Shown: positions 50,771 through 64,000 of the stretch, in pieces | How the letters are laid out: each line of letters starts with the position of its first letter | Position numbering within the stretch: position 1 is the stretch's first letter | Origin: Polydactylus sextarius | Taxonomy: Eukaryota; Chordata; Actinopteri; Polynemidae | Direction of reading: 5' to 3' | Assembly (NCBI GenBank): GCA_016801845.1 | Contig: CM028909.1 | Location: 18,387,313 to 18,451,312 of the forward strand | Length of the DNA stretch: 64,000 bases | Notes under the pieces: model-generated | Seen by the model: the letters and a program-made list of their open reading frames with translations, nothing else | Told to the model about the DNA's origin: nothing | Database searches by the model: none | Translations under genes and position numbers: made by a program

Positions 50771-53700
50771 CATAAATACATCATTATATTGAACAGTTGT
50801 TGTTTTCATTGTTAATAATGATACATAATACATACTAAGTAGGATATGACACTGTCTCCACAGTGCTTCCTTGTGATGTCACAGATACTCTTTGTAGTAG
50901 TAGGTAGTTCCTCCTCTTGACCGCTGTAAGACAATATTTATTTTTCTGAGAACTGACTACTAAGTCATTTCACACACAACAGAACAGCTACTACATTTAG
51001 TTAAAATTTAAACTGCCTATCTGCCTTATTTTCACAAGAAGAATGTTCAGCCTGAACATGAAAAAGAAGGCATCTGTGTGTCATCTGTGTGTCTGTGTGT
51101 TTTTTTTTTGTAAACACCTACATAAACTTATTGACTTGACTGTAGTTGAAAAATTTGAAGCCAACCTCCAATCACAATCCAAAACACTCTGTCCTCCTAA
51201 AGTAACTTCTACGCTACTTATATTTAATGCTGGAAGATATTTACACATATTCTCAGTAAATTATTTTTGAATAATTTTTATGCACTATGTAATGACAGGT
51301 ACTCATCACATAATTAAAACTCTTCAATTCTAAAAGAATTGTTTGAAAATTTCTCCCATTATTTCCATCACTGGTTATGTTCTTAGCTGCTGTTGAGTTG
51401 TTGCAGTCAGTGACTGGCAGCCTATTTCCAACAAGTGTCAGTTAGTTACGTAGATAAATGGGGATTCTCTTGTGAATTTATCTCTTTTGACCTGAATGGT
51501 GTGTTTGCACTTCTGGGTGTGTGAATGCGTCTGAATGACTGACTCAATGAGACAGTAAAGGATGGAGAGTTAAGTCAGTAAGACAGGAAGCTGTGCTGTC
51601 AGGCAGATGGTCCCTCTCGCTGTCTCCCGAGGTCTTCCACTTCACACTCCATTACACCCGTCTCTTCCCATCAGCCTGTTGTCTGTCATTCACGGCACTC
51701 TTAACATCCACTCCCTCTTGCTTTGCTGTTCTCTTTCTCCTGCCCTCTCTCACGCTTTTTCTCATCCCTCCATGCTTGTCTACTTTGTTGGCTGCATGTC
51801 AAGTGTCAGGTGCAATCCCAACTGACTGATCCACTGTGGCGTGTGCGTGGGTGTAAAACCAGTAAAGTGATGTCCCCTACTCTCCCCCTTTCTCCTATAT
51901 CCCCCCTTGTGTCGCAGGGGCTGTCTGCATTGGTAAAGCTCCTGCTTGTCGTGAGGCCAACAGGCCCGCAGCGGTCTCCAAGGAGCTGTTAGGGTGAAAT
52001 CCCCCCAGCAAAGATACTTGGCAGCCATTTACTGCCACCAGGGACAGACCCTCCTCTGATCCCATTGCTGCTGGTGAATAGCAGGCTGTGTCTCACAGGC
52101 CGTTCATGGGTTGTGGTGCTTTGTTCTTTGACCAGATTGACAGTCCATGGCAATGGTGACTTGTTAATTCCGGGCTTGTGGCTACTAGTGTTCAATGACT
52201 GTTATTATTATTAACAGCCATTGTATGCCATTGTATGGAGTCAAACTCCACAAAGCCAGCGCCATATATTTCTTATAATGAACTTGTTTCAACCACGTAC
52301 CTACAGTTTATACTCAAGCTTTTGATTATCATTATTTATCATCTTGAAAACAGGAGTTAACTCTGATCTCATCATCTTTTAATTGTGCTGTTGCAGTTAA
52401 TAACTTTATCTCTAAAGAGTATTAGTCTACATTGTTAGAATAACAGAAATTTATCAGCTGAATCCCATTCACAGGTCGCCTCCGCTCACTCTTCATTTCT
52501 TAATCCCTATATGTCACACTTGGCTGCTGATCATTCATATATTTTGTCCCACTTCCCTCAGTTTATCTTATCAGTTTTAAAGACAAGGGGAAAATCTGTT
52601 CTGGATCACACTATCCAATCAAGCTAGATTCAAGAGCTAAGCCTAAAACTACCACTGCTCAATCACACAGAAGCCAGTTACTCATTATTGTGACCTTTAT
52701 TAACTCAATTACCTGCACCTGTAGCATTTTGCCTCCAACTCATAACATCTGATGCCAGCATACAGCCAAAATATACTCCACCCTTTATTTAAAATACTAG
52801 TGACCAAATGACCAAATGAAGGGTTTAGGTGAGATCAGTTTCACAGGAGGCAGGTGTGTTACAATAGGTCCTGTCTCTTATTAGGTTCAAGTAGTTGGCT
52901 AGACTCAACTTAACATCAGTTATTCAATCAACAAGTTGTGTTGGTTTTTTTAAGCTGCAAACACTATTAGTATTAAAGATAAATATAGTGTTTTTAACCA
53001 ATATATTTGATGAGCGGGATATTTTAAGGATGAAAAATGTCATATGTATAATATGTATAATATGTCTGTGGTCCCAGGTAGATGGTTTTCCGATATTTTG
53101 AAATGACCTCGAACACATTAATAGAACACACTAATAGAGCTGTATACCATATATTACACTCTTATCAACCGTATTCATATTTTATATAATAGTAATATTA
53201 TAATGTGTTCATATTCAGGGAGCATTTGTTTCACAAAATCTGTCACTTACCTTTTGTTCACTTTAACCACCAGCTGAAGTAGAGAGGTGGTACAGTTGAT
53301 TACCTAAGCTTTGGTGAAGTGGGGTAAGAAAATCTCTTTTTTTTCTGAACATATTGTATAAGAATAGATTGAATGAACAGTCATGAAAGATCAGTCCTTT
53401 GGAGAAGGCTTTTAAAACCGCTTGTCATTTGTTAGAGTTCAACTAGATAAAAGACAAGGTTCTCTAAATTGTTCAAATCATTGTCCCCTTCGATCAACGT
53501 ATGCTAAAGATTTGCCAGCTAAGCAAAATCGCCGGAGCTGTTTCCTGCTTCTTTCTCTGCCGGCTTTGTTGTAGAGGTAAACCTGGCCTCCTAGAAAAAA
53601 GAGCCTTTAATTAGCTTGAATAATAGCCATGCATGTGTGGACTTAATCCCTTTGGCCAGAGCTACTCCGTTAATGGTTTCCTTGTCACTCACCAGGCACT

Positions 53701-56700
53701 GCATAAAAGCACGCTCTGCTTTTCACTCCCAACACCTTTCTTTCTTTCTGCACCGTCCCTCCTACCCTCACCCTCCACTTCCAGACCCAAGCATCCTTCC
53801 TCCCGCTGACTGCCGCAGACTTCTTCTTTTATTCCTTCCCTCCATTCCTTGTCTTTTGATTGAGCCCCTGAATTATGATGAATCTGCCCCTTGTCTGCTT
53901 TAGGAGGGTATCCTACTCCTCCCTAATTACTTACTGGCTGCAAGGGTGTTAACTAACACACTTAACTCTTTTTTTGTTCCCCTCATTTTACCACTGCACA
54001 GATTCTAGACCTGTTCAAGATCTGTCATTTAATTATTTTTGTGTTTGTTTGTTGCTGACTACAGATTCAAATCAGTAGCAGGGGAAAATGTTGGCTGAAT
54101 TAAATCAAGGTTTAATCACATCAGATGACAAACGGAGTGATAATCTGGGTGCATTTGCAATCAACACCAGTAACAATCTGGGTGCAGTTGCAGTTTCATT
54201 CAATGTGATAACTGAAGCATTTAATATCCTTATGCTTTTCCCCTGATCGTTAGATGAAAATCAAACCAAATGCCACTGTGCCGCTCACAAGACAGGTGCA
54301 TCGTAGCCTCTGTTCTCAATCCATATTTTGTCCCAGTGACAGCAGAGGTGAGAGCAGATGCCATATAGAAAAGCACTTCACATCCAAAGAGTCTTAAGAT
54401 GTAAATCAATAAGAAATGGAGCAAGGCAATACATTTTCATTGTCGAGACTCTGTCAGGACTGCCAGTGCGTGACCAGCTCCAGAGGGAGACGGAGCATAG
54501 CTCACCAGCACCTAACCAGGAGCAATATTGAGCCAGATTGTCCTTCCTATTCATTTTCTCTGTCTGTCGCTCTCATTGTATGTCTGTCTCTCTTTGACTG
54601 TATATTCTTTTTTTCCGTTGCTGAAGGCCAAGAGGCAAACAGCCACTGTTTTAACATTAAAAGACAATAAATAGCCATAGATGGCCACCTCCTATAGGTA
54701 AAAGTCACTCTCCCTGCAGTTCTGTGTGCTCAGTATAAATCTTTTAAATTATAAATCAATAAATAGTTAATACAATAATAGGAATCTTTATAAATATTTA
54801 AGTAAGCAGATCGAGACAGAGTGGAGGAAGGGACAGAAAGTCAGAGGGGCTGTGTGTGCTACAGAGCGCACACTACTGCATATGCACACTCATGCAGATG
54901 AGCATAACGGTAAAAATTCAAAAAGGCAATGTTGGCTCACATTTTATCATCTTGTTAAATATATTTTTTCCACATATAAGAAGATGTATTTATGTACCTG
55001 CACATTTGGGTTAATACACATGTACATATCAAAAGTGACTGTGTTTGGCCAGTATTTTCACCACGTCTACACAGAAGGTGTAGTGTGATCGCAGCAACAG
55101 CAACCACAGCTCCAGTGCTGTGTCTTCAGGCACAGCATTGAGTTGTAGGTCACCTGTGATTTAGAAGTGCTCACAGCCCAATGTGACACCACTGTAGTTA
55201 AGCAAGTAAAATGCAGATAAATAGACTTGGAGTGTAGAAATAAATGTAATCCACCTGTGTTGACTGATTAATATTGAAGCTGTTCCACCAGACACATCTC
55301 AGACAAACATAAAAAACATGACTGAAATCCTTTGCTTAGTTTAGTCATAAGTGAAACTGATTAAATTTTTTACCATTTGCATATAGTGTATATGTCAAAT
55401 TACAGACAGTCAACATAAGAGCTACATGGCTTTTTGTAAACACAGCCAGGTCAACTTCATACAGGTCAAATGTAAACAAAGTCCATGTCCTGCACACAGG
55501 GTGCTAATATGAACCAAATGCATGTATTCACACAATGTGAACACAGAACAGAACAAATAAAACATAGCGGATATTTTCAAAACTCACAGGTGCTCGTTGT
55601 CTCTTCTCCCCTCCTGCCTGTTTATCCTCTCATCCCTCTGTCTTTTTGACAGCCCTAACAACTCCCACCCCCCCTCCCCTTTGATCGTTAATTTGCCATA
55701 ACATTCCCACTGCACACTGTGATCGCCTACTGAATACCCCCATAATTCTCTCTGCCTCTCCCTCTCATCCAGCCATGGAAATGACACCGAGGGGTTGACA
55801 GTTCAATTTACCCGTAACAGATGGCAGCTATCACAGCAGCACCCGTGCGCCAGCCCTTTCCTGTTGACTTTTATTTTTACCTGCCAAGAGAGAGATGCTG
55901 CCGGAGCGCGTCCCGCCGTTCACCCCTCTAGACTCCAGCGGCGCCTCCTCTCCTCATCATCACTGCCGGTCCTCTGGGGAGAGATGCTGCCACTTGTTTA
56001 TGTGACCCTGTCAGTATCCCCCTACACATACACGCTCTGCTCCCTCATGTACTTACCAAGCAAATTATTCCTCCACCACCGCCCCTTCTCCTCTCATCTC
56101 CCTGTTCTTCATAACATAATGAGCGAGTTATTGATCTATATCTTTGGTCATGATGCCTCTCAGCGTGCTGTCGTTACTCCCTCAGCATGCCATTGATATA
56201 CTCCCCCTCCTCCTCTCTTCATCTAAATGATTTTCTCCTTCCTCTCGCCTCTTTCCCATTATCCATCTCCGCTTTACATAAATCCACCTGGTCATTAGAT
56301 CCATCAAAAGCTAATGATCATCATCTTTTTTCCACCGCTCCTGTCTCTTTTTTTTCAGTTTCTCCCTATGGCTCACCTTCTTTGCCTTTTACACACAAAC
56401 ATGATGATGATGATGCACATGCCACACACGTATACACATGCCGTCTTTCCCATGCTTGTAAAGACAATACACAGCCAATTGTCTGTTTTAAATTAATACA
56501 CAAGGATGACAGAAATGCAGATGCTTAAATTAATCACGCAATTTCTTTGTAATTCTTTTTTTAAGAATATTTAGTTTTACTGTAATACTAGAGTAAAAAC
56601 CCACTGCTTGCTAGTTGAGACGGCCTTTAGTTACGCTCCTAGATGTAGTCAACCTGCCCCTAATCAAAACTTAATTCTAATTCTTAATTCTAATTTAAAA

Positions 56701-56775
56701 ACCTCACTTATGTCACAACATCAGTTTGTCCTCAAAACAATGGGTTAAAACCCAAATTTGTCATACACCTATAGA
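50765..56775. other. gene desert or intron, fourth part
   Basis: No supported exon or RNA gene. Pyrimidine-rich stretches occur at 51600-51780, 53740-53850 and 55590-56350; they create open frames rich in Ser, Leu and Pro that I regard as compositional. Two copies of a phrase containing AATCTGGGTGCA lie about 36 bases apart at 54143-54188. Confidence 0.35.
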
Positions 56776-56777
56776 AA

Positions 56778-56778
<1 letters not shown>

Positions 56779-56808
<30 letters not shown>
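56779..56808 (+). repeat. CA microsatellite
   Basis: About fifteen AC units. Confidence 0.95.
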
Positions 56809-56810
<2 letters not shown>

Positions 56811-59800
56811 CTGCTCTCTGTCTCTGTCACAAGGAGACACTCCCTCATCGTGCCATAGCTGTCAGCCGTGGAGGACGTCTATTTATGTCATTCATTACCC
56901 TCCTGTCCCCTTCCGCTAATAATGAGCTGCACTTATAATAAAACAATTATAGAGAGAGGGGGGCAAATTCACTTACACCCTCCCCCATCTTACCAAACCA
57001 TCTCTCTCCTTTCTTTCAGGTAGACATTAGCATTTCTGGTTGTTAGACTCACTTAGCGCTTCCTTGCTTGGGTGTCAAAGCCAGTACCAACATCCTGAGG
57101 TTTTGCTTGACAGATAAATGATGAGACAGAGACACATGTTGCTCATTTATAATATTAACCAGGCAGTCACATGGCTCCCCCTCCTCTCAGTGCCTGTAAA
57201 ATGAGCCCGCCTGTCCCTTTGATGATGCATGAATGTCATAATGAGGAATCTACAGGCTGTGCCTTGTCATTGAGCAAAGGTTGAGGCCCAGAGAAAACCC
57301 AAGAAGTAATTGTGCAATACAGTATGTTGAGTTTCTAGTTAGTGTCACTGTATCATATCCTTCCATACTGGTCTCTGCTGCCAGCTGAGATTAAATTGGT
57401 GGCAAACCAGCAGGAACCAAGCTCTGACATCTGAAGCTCTGAGCGCCGCTATTCATGACAGGCAGATACAAAACGCCATAGATTTCAATATCCCATGGAT
57501 GTCAGTGCATAATCAAAGTCAGGACCTCTGTGCCTCCAAAAGTCCAATTTAACTGCTAGCACTGAGGTGATACAAAGGTGGGCACACAGGGGTACACAGG
57601 TTTCTCTCTGCAATTTGTTCTAATCAGGCTCTGATTCAGATTCAGACAGAACACCATGTGAGAAAAGCTTTGAGCAGCGCGCCAATCAGCGTACTGGCAG
57701 GAAGTAGGACATCCAGCGCTTCTGGAGGAGACCCATGGCTTCTATAATCACTGTAACAAAATGGGAACTTTTGGGATAACAAGGCTCTTTTCTTCCACCT
57801 GCAGGGTGGTCTTGACACTTTTGAGGTCTACCTCAGTCAAGAGATTCAGAAAATAACATTGTTTTACAGTGCAAAGGGTATTCTTGGCAATAACATTGTG
57901 TATTTGGTGATGACAAAAGGTATAAAGATTAAAAAAAAAAAATTCTATAATATAATATAGCTGAAATGTATGTTTTACTGTTGCTCAAAAATACTCCTTT
58001 AAGTCACTTGTTGCTATAAAGTATTTTAAATACCTCATAAATACAAATAAATGAATTATATAGGAATGACTTCATACCTTTTATGTAATCTCCCGGTGTA
58101 TAAAGTGTTGCAATTAAAAACACCTCTTCTGAAATTACTTTCAAAACAAGCTGTTTCCAGATATTTGGCAGACTAAGGGATGTTTAATTGTTTATTGTGT
58201 TTTGCATTCATTAACGGATTAAACTGTAACATAAGAGTATGACATTATCCAATTCATTTACAACAGTTAAGAGAACAGATTGACTGTGTACGCATGCAAC
58301 TCAGGGATAATAAACCATTGTTATTGTGTGCACCAATTACGACGATACATTAAAGGTTGTGAATGTTTAACATTTTCCACTACTGTGAAACTTGCAACAC
58401 CTCCATTTCTGTTAAATCAAACGTTTCGCTACGTATCGTGCATCTTGAACTCGGCCATATTCCGAGTCTATAAGCGGTGCTTAATATAGGAACCAGACTT
58501 ACATAGTGTACCTTTAAGAAATTAGGTGCTTATCGTTTCCATTTTGTCAACTAGTATTTCTCGCATTACTAGAATCTTTTTCATATTAAAACTACCACAT
58601 TTTCTAAGTATTCTTCTATTTAAAAGCATTAGAGATACCAATGTTACAATATAGATGCACAAACATACAAAACCTACTGCATGGGTGTCTCTGCTTGTGT
58701 GTGTGTGTGTGTACGCATGTGTGTTATGCTAGGTTATTATCAACCTAAGTGGGAAAGAAATCCTCACTCAGCACCTAGTGAGCCTTAAACTGCAGTCATA
58801 GCACTGTACTGTAATGGGAGGGAGAGAGAGAGAGACGAGAAAAAGTGAATTTTCAGCAGATTTTAGGCAAAACATTCCTTCCTCTGCTTCCTCTGTCTGC
58901 TTTGTGTAAACACCATGGCCTGCCTATCCTGACCAGCAGGCCATTTGAATCTTTAAGCAGAAGAAGAAGATGAAATGCATCCCCAACAAAGCAGTGGTTA
59001 ATGTTTAAAGAGAAAATAATGGAAATACAATGTCAGGATCACACCAGAGAGAATCAAAAATGTGTTTTATTACTGGGAAATATGACTAAATAATATATTA
59101 GGTGTGCATGTTTTACATCAATGTGAATATTGAAACACCACTGAATGGGTGGAATGTATACAAGGTGGTGACAACCCGTGAGCTTCTACGGAGACGAGTA
59201 AACAAACAAGCAAACAAGATTTTAATGGATGGGGGCGAATGTTTGGTAATGCATGCGAGACTACAGGGGCATGGTTTTCTAGACAAAAGAATTGTGACAG
59301 ATTTGCTTGCTTGTATTTTTTTTAGCGACGACGTTGAAAATGTGTTTTTGAAATCTGCTTTTCAGCGCTCACACGAGTAGGCTTGCTCATATGTGAACAT
59401 TGCATGAGAAATTAATGTGTTTCAAGGTGGAAGTACATTCATATTTTTTAAAGATAATAACTAATCTGTCCACTAATTTACATTTGAATTTTACTCCACA
59501 CAACTTATGACCTTTAGTCTTATTTTCTACTATTGTTCTGTCCATTCCTTCCCAAGCAGAACCAAACGTTAACAAACATGCACACAAAGTATTCAGCAGC
59601 AGTGTCTGTGAAGTGTGTTCAGGAAGGTCAGAGCATTCAAGCTGCCCTGAGGACAGCACTAAAGTTATTCAAGCTTGTTTTAGTGTCCAGACAGCCTGAT
59701 ACTCACGCACAACTTAAGTATGACCTGTGGCAGTGAAACTCAGTACAAGCTTGTGGTCTCTGATCACCTCTCACATGGTGTCCTTGGCTTTATGTTTGGC

Positions 59801-62800
59801 CAAAGTAACAGAGTTTTTAAATACATTTGGCACCGTGCAGCCATGGCTTAATGTTCTGAAGTTCAAATATAGACAGAAAAACATTGGAAGATTAACCTAT
59901 AATCTGTATGTTACTCTGTGTAATTTTGAATAGTGACGTGATAAGGAGACATTTTTTCCCAAAGAATCATGTTTGTGTCAAAAGATTTAGAAAGCTCTGA
60001 GTGAAATTAAAACCCTTGTCACTAGGGGGAGCAAGTCTCTTATAAGTATCCACTACAGAAGAGTGGTGTGTCAGAGTAGTGTTATAAGAGAACTGGGATG
60101 TAGGACACTGTGGTGAATTTGCGGTTGTTACTGTGGTGAATTCATTACAGAATAATTTATCATCTGTTTTAAATTCATCATTATTTCACTATCAAAACAC
60201 ACAGCTGATTATTTTTCTAAAAACGCAAGAGGCACCGCCACGGCAGACATACAGGTATTATTCTATTATGAATGTGCCCCGTCTAGTTTTCAGTCAGAGC
60301 AGCTGCAGTGTCTTAAAACTCAAAGCAAAACTCTGCAGGATGTTAAATGCTGACCCAGGGAGAAAACAGACGTTAGCTTTGGCTGTGAGTTTTTAACTTG
60401 CACCAGTCAGAGCTAAAAATAATCTGCGCTGTCCAAGAACATGGAAAGAAAGGGAGGCACAAGAAAACCAAGGCAACTACAAAATGGTGTCATTAGTTTT
60501 TATAGTTTGCTAAGGCAACACTAATAAGCCGTAGCTGGTAAACCATACCTGTAATTAGATGAGAGTTGAGGTAGGGCATGCTATTTATTTGTTAGCTATG
60601 TAATGCCAGGTTGTGGCTTGGGTTCCCACACCTTCACTGGGACAGTTAAGGTTGCATTTGGGGGTTTTTTATGCCTGAAAAAGGAAGAGATACTTTCTTC
60701 CCTTTCATAGTTAAACACACAGGACACCACATAGTTGGAGGAATTTACATCCCATAGGATCATGAGTGGTACCATTTCAACATTACAATTTCCACTTCAG
60801 TTCCACTTAATTTATGAGTTTTTTTTTTTTTTTTTGGGGTGTATGTTAACTTTTGAAATTAGATGTTAAGTATAACTACAACTTAGTGTCCATTCACACA
60901 CACACACAGTGAGTAATATAATTATATAAAAATGTTTAAGGAAATCCCAAACCCTTCAAAACTAGGGAAGTGAGGTGAATGAGAAAGAATGTGTACTTTT
61001 TGGAGGGATTTCCCATGTACCTCTCATCAGCATGTGGTAGTGATTAGACAGGGAAGTGAAGGTGAGTCTCAGATGGACCTTGTTCATTATTCTCTTTTTC
61101 TATTACTCACTTTCTCTCACCCAGTTGTTAACTCACTACAGCCTCTAACACACTCCCCCGAGGCCCATTATGCAGAATTAGCCTTGTGTTGTGGAGTGAG
61201 GGGGGGGTGCACATGCTGGAACGTTTCACCTGTGGCATTTGATCAAATTTGACTAATTGATGAGCATCCAAAACAGGGATATGGTGCTGAGCCAAACATA
61301 TTTCCATCAGATGTCCTGACAGTGGGTCTCTCTTTCCGTCTTTCTTTCTGCCCCTTATTTGGAACATTAGCATCCTGACCCAATCGTCATCTGTGTTCAA
61401 CAAAAGCTTTGTGGAAGTATCCAGAAGGTCATGACCTTCAGCAAACTAATTCATGCCGTGTCTCACCCATGTGTTGTTATTTTACGGTTGCTTCCCTCTA
61501 GGTCTCTTTATCTGCCCCTCTTTGTCCCTCTCTTTGGTTGTGCATTTATTTGCTGAGTGACTGATCAAGTTCAATGGAGCGACCAAAGGACGTGTCATGA
61601 GGTTGAACAGAAGCCAATATCAGCGGCACTTCAAAGCCACAAGCTACCTATACCCCCTGAGGTGACAGTAGCTCCAGGAGAGCTATGTTGCTGGCTCCAA
61701 TAGTTACCTCGTCATCCAGTCTGTGTTTTTTTTTTTTTTTTTTTTTTACCTCAACGCTCCCTTAGATCTTTCACTGATCAAGAAGATAAGACTGCAGTAA
61801 GATCTGAGAACTAGTATCTTGCACACATGGTTGATTTCTGTCTCCTGTTCTGTTGTTCTGCTTTTTTTTTTCTAATGGTTAAGATTTTGTAATTCAGTTA
61901 CTCATCTTTTGTTTTTGACGTCATTCCAGATGACTGGATGAAAAGCATTTTCTTGCATAAAGTCATATTTCTAACTGTTTATGGGTTAGTGTGACACACA
62001 AAGATTAGTCACTCATCTTTTTTGATTGAGGATACGTAGCAGCTCATTTAGAGAGGAGGAAAAAAAAAACCCTGAAGAATTTTGTCAGGCCAAACTGTAG
62101 GTCCAGTCCAAACGAACGCCGACAGATGACATATCTCCCCCCAAGTTAGGTTTGTGTTAATGGGAGACCCTCGCAGGTGGAGGTCTCCTCTTACACAAAC
62201 ACCAGCCGGTGATTGCCTCCACTTAGGACCAGTAAAAGTAATAAATGATGACCGATCAGGTCACACTGTAAATTCTGTCCAGTCAGTCTGATGGATGGCC
62301 AGGTCTAGGTGTGGTCTGAGCCAGGCCTGGTAGGTTTAACGAGTGCTTGGTTTCCTCCCATGAGCTTGTGTCTGTCTGAAAATCATTCCAACGGGAAGTC
62401 ACAGTGGAACATTTTTTTTCCTTGGAGAAGAATCATGTTTTTTATGATACATCGTACATTTTCCCTGACTCAATCTTCCCCATCCGGGGCTCCCTACCGT
62501 AATGTAAATACGTTTTGCTGAGCTGTGGTCTCTCTGGTTTTTCTCAGATAGGATGGCTAAGCTAAGTCAACAGGGGTATTGGTCGAGCATCAGATTATGC
62601 TTAGTTACATGCTAAAATCTTACACATCAGCCACTTCTCAGTCAGTCGCTTTTTTTGTCTTTAACTGTGTTCAGCCAGTTCAAACCTGTTTTGAAATGAC
62701 TTTACCAACTATTGGGGAGTTTGTCCTGATGATAAACTCTTTCAGAGTTTGATCAATATTAATTCCAAAACCACCTTTTTCGACTGTGAAAAGGCAGCTT

Positions 62801-64000
62801 TAATCACAAGTGCTTGAAACTTTTCTAAAACTATCCAGTGTTCTGTTTGTGGACGCTGTTGATTCGCAGCCTCTGAAAACTACAAAACTTCAGTGTTCAG
62901 AGGTTGTGAAGAACAAATCAATAATATGAAAAATTGGCATGAATTTGTTCACACCCTAAAAAATAAATCACAGTTGTACTAAATATGTCTAATATTCTTT
63001 CTTAAAGTGATAAATATACATTGTAGAAAAGAATGGAAAAAAGCGTGGTGAGTGTTGAGGACGTGGGTAAATTTGCTCGCTGTCTACTCATACTCAGGTT
63101 TCAGTTTTGTATTCACTCACAAGAAATTGCTTTGAAAAAATCAAAGCTTATAAATATGATTCTTTCTGTTCAGGTTGAAAAAACACAAATCAGTACATTA
63201 GACATCTATGTCTTTGTTCCTCTGTGTCAACAAAATAATGAAATCATTAAAAGCTTAAAGTAACAGAGCATCTTTCTCTTCTTTTGATGGATTTTTTTTC
63301 TCTATGGTTTAAGAATTATTAAAAAATAACTAAACCTTATTCACTAACTACTACAACTACTATTAACTTAGCCCTGTTATTCTTAAGAGGCTGACAAAGT
63401 AGTTGGAAAGATAGTTCACTATTTAGTCAACCTAAACAACTAATCCACTGTAACCATACTATAGACATTTTAGATCAGTATGTGGACAAAAATTGTAGAC
63501 CCAAGCAGATCTAAAGCACTTAGATCAAAGTCTCATCCGGATACCGAAATACCAAGAATACGCTGTATACACAAAGTAAAACAAAAGAGAGAGAGATAGA
63601 AAGAAACAACATTATTTAACATTTATATTTTATTTATTGAAGGCATCTGTATATCTGTGTGGCTGCAGTATCCAGAACATATTTGTTAAATATCTGCGCC
63701 CTTGTTTGACTTGGCCACTACACATCCTGTGGGGATTGTGCTGAATCCTTCTCCCTGTGGCTGTGTGGTAATCTTGGTTTTACATTCAAAATCTCTAACA
63801 CATTGCAAAGTTCTCTGTGTTTTCATAGACGTCCATGCAGGATGGACTTAACACTTGAGAGAGCTTAGTCTAAAATGATACAGCTCAGGCGTGAATATTG
63901 CTTTGTGATGTGTGAAATGGGTTAGTGCCAAAAAATTGTCTCTTACAAGTGGGATGGATTTAATTAATGCTCTAAAATTAAATCAGTTTTTTCTGGAAAA
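56809..64000. other. gene desert or intron, last part
   Basis: No supported exon. It has a TG repeat (58696-58712), poly-T runs at 60821-60835 and 61726-61747, and unique-looking sequence elsewhere. The open frames (for example 60989-61252, 62309-62521) show no domain signature. Confidence 0.35.
60019..60033 (+). promoter_or_regulatory. CTCF-like motif
   Basis: TCACTAGGGGGAGCA agrees with the CTCF core at 12 of 15 positions, including the central ACTAGGGGG. Motif match only. Confidence 0.3.

Noticed and set aside
55795..56528. Two adjoining frames of 133 and 113 codons
   Set aside because: Composition is dominated by a CT-rich tract (Ser, Leu, Pro); no start context or domain.

Overview
This is nuclear DNA from a vertebrate, almost certainly a ray-finned (teleost) fish. 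The evidence is spliced genes with short GT-AG introns, TATA-driven pancreatic protease genes, decayed Tc1-type transposons and SINEs of fish type, a truncated LINE, and many simple-sequence repeats. It is not bacterial. Nearly all the open frames longer than 60 codons across the right-hand two thirds are chance frames in non-coding DNA.

Region 1 (1-4.7 kb): the coding part of tmem51 on the plus strand, in two coding exons (674-1086 and 1523-1919), followed by a long 3' UTR ending near the AATAAA at 4721. Region 2 (5.0-15.5 kb): three complete elastase-2-type serine protease genes, each with eight coding exons and nearly identical exon lengths. Two lie in tandem on the minus strand (5043-9198 and 9627-12147). 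The third (13091-15452) is on the plus strand and is divergent from the middle gene across a 0.94 kb shared promoter interval. All three encode a signal peptide, an Arg activation site and an intact His-Asp-Ser triad, so they look like functional pancreatic zymogens. In human, TMEM51 and CTRC/CELA2A/CELA2B also lie near each other on 1p36, so this is probably an old linkage with local tandem duplication in fish.

Region 3 (15.5-19.9 kb): intergenic DNA with a decayed Tc1 transposon (16968-18621). A separate 227 bp inverted-repeat element has inserted inside its left terminal repeat, leaving a 6 bp target duplication. A compound microsatellite ending in about 23 GATA units follows (19.6-19.8 kb). 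Region 4 (19.9 kb to the end): a likely promoter with a YY1-type motif and a possible first exon near 19.94 kb, then about 44 kb with no coding exon that I can support. This is either a very long intron or a regulatory gene desert. It contains a tRNA-type SINE, another Tc1 fragment (39.2-39.7 kb), a 5'-truncated LINE (41.7-43.1 kb), two hAT-like terminal fragments, several microsatellites, and three CTCF-like motifs in the same orientation.

I found no convincing new biological system. The best observations are the divergent elastase cluster with its odd-N-terminus member, the nested transposon with clear boundaries, and the motif-bearing gene desert with an orphan promoter.
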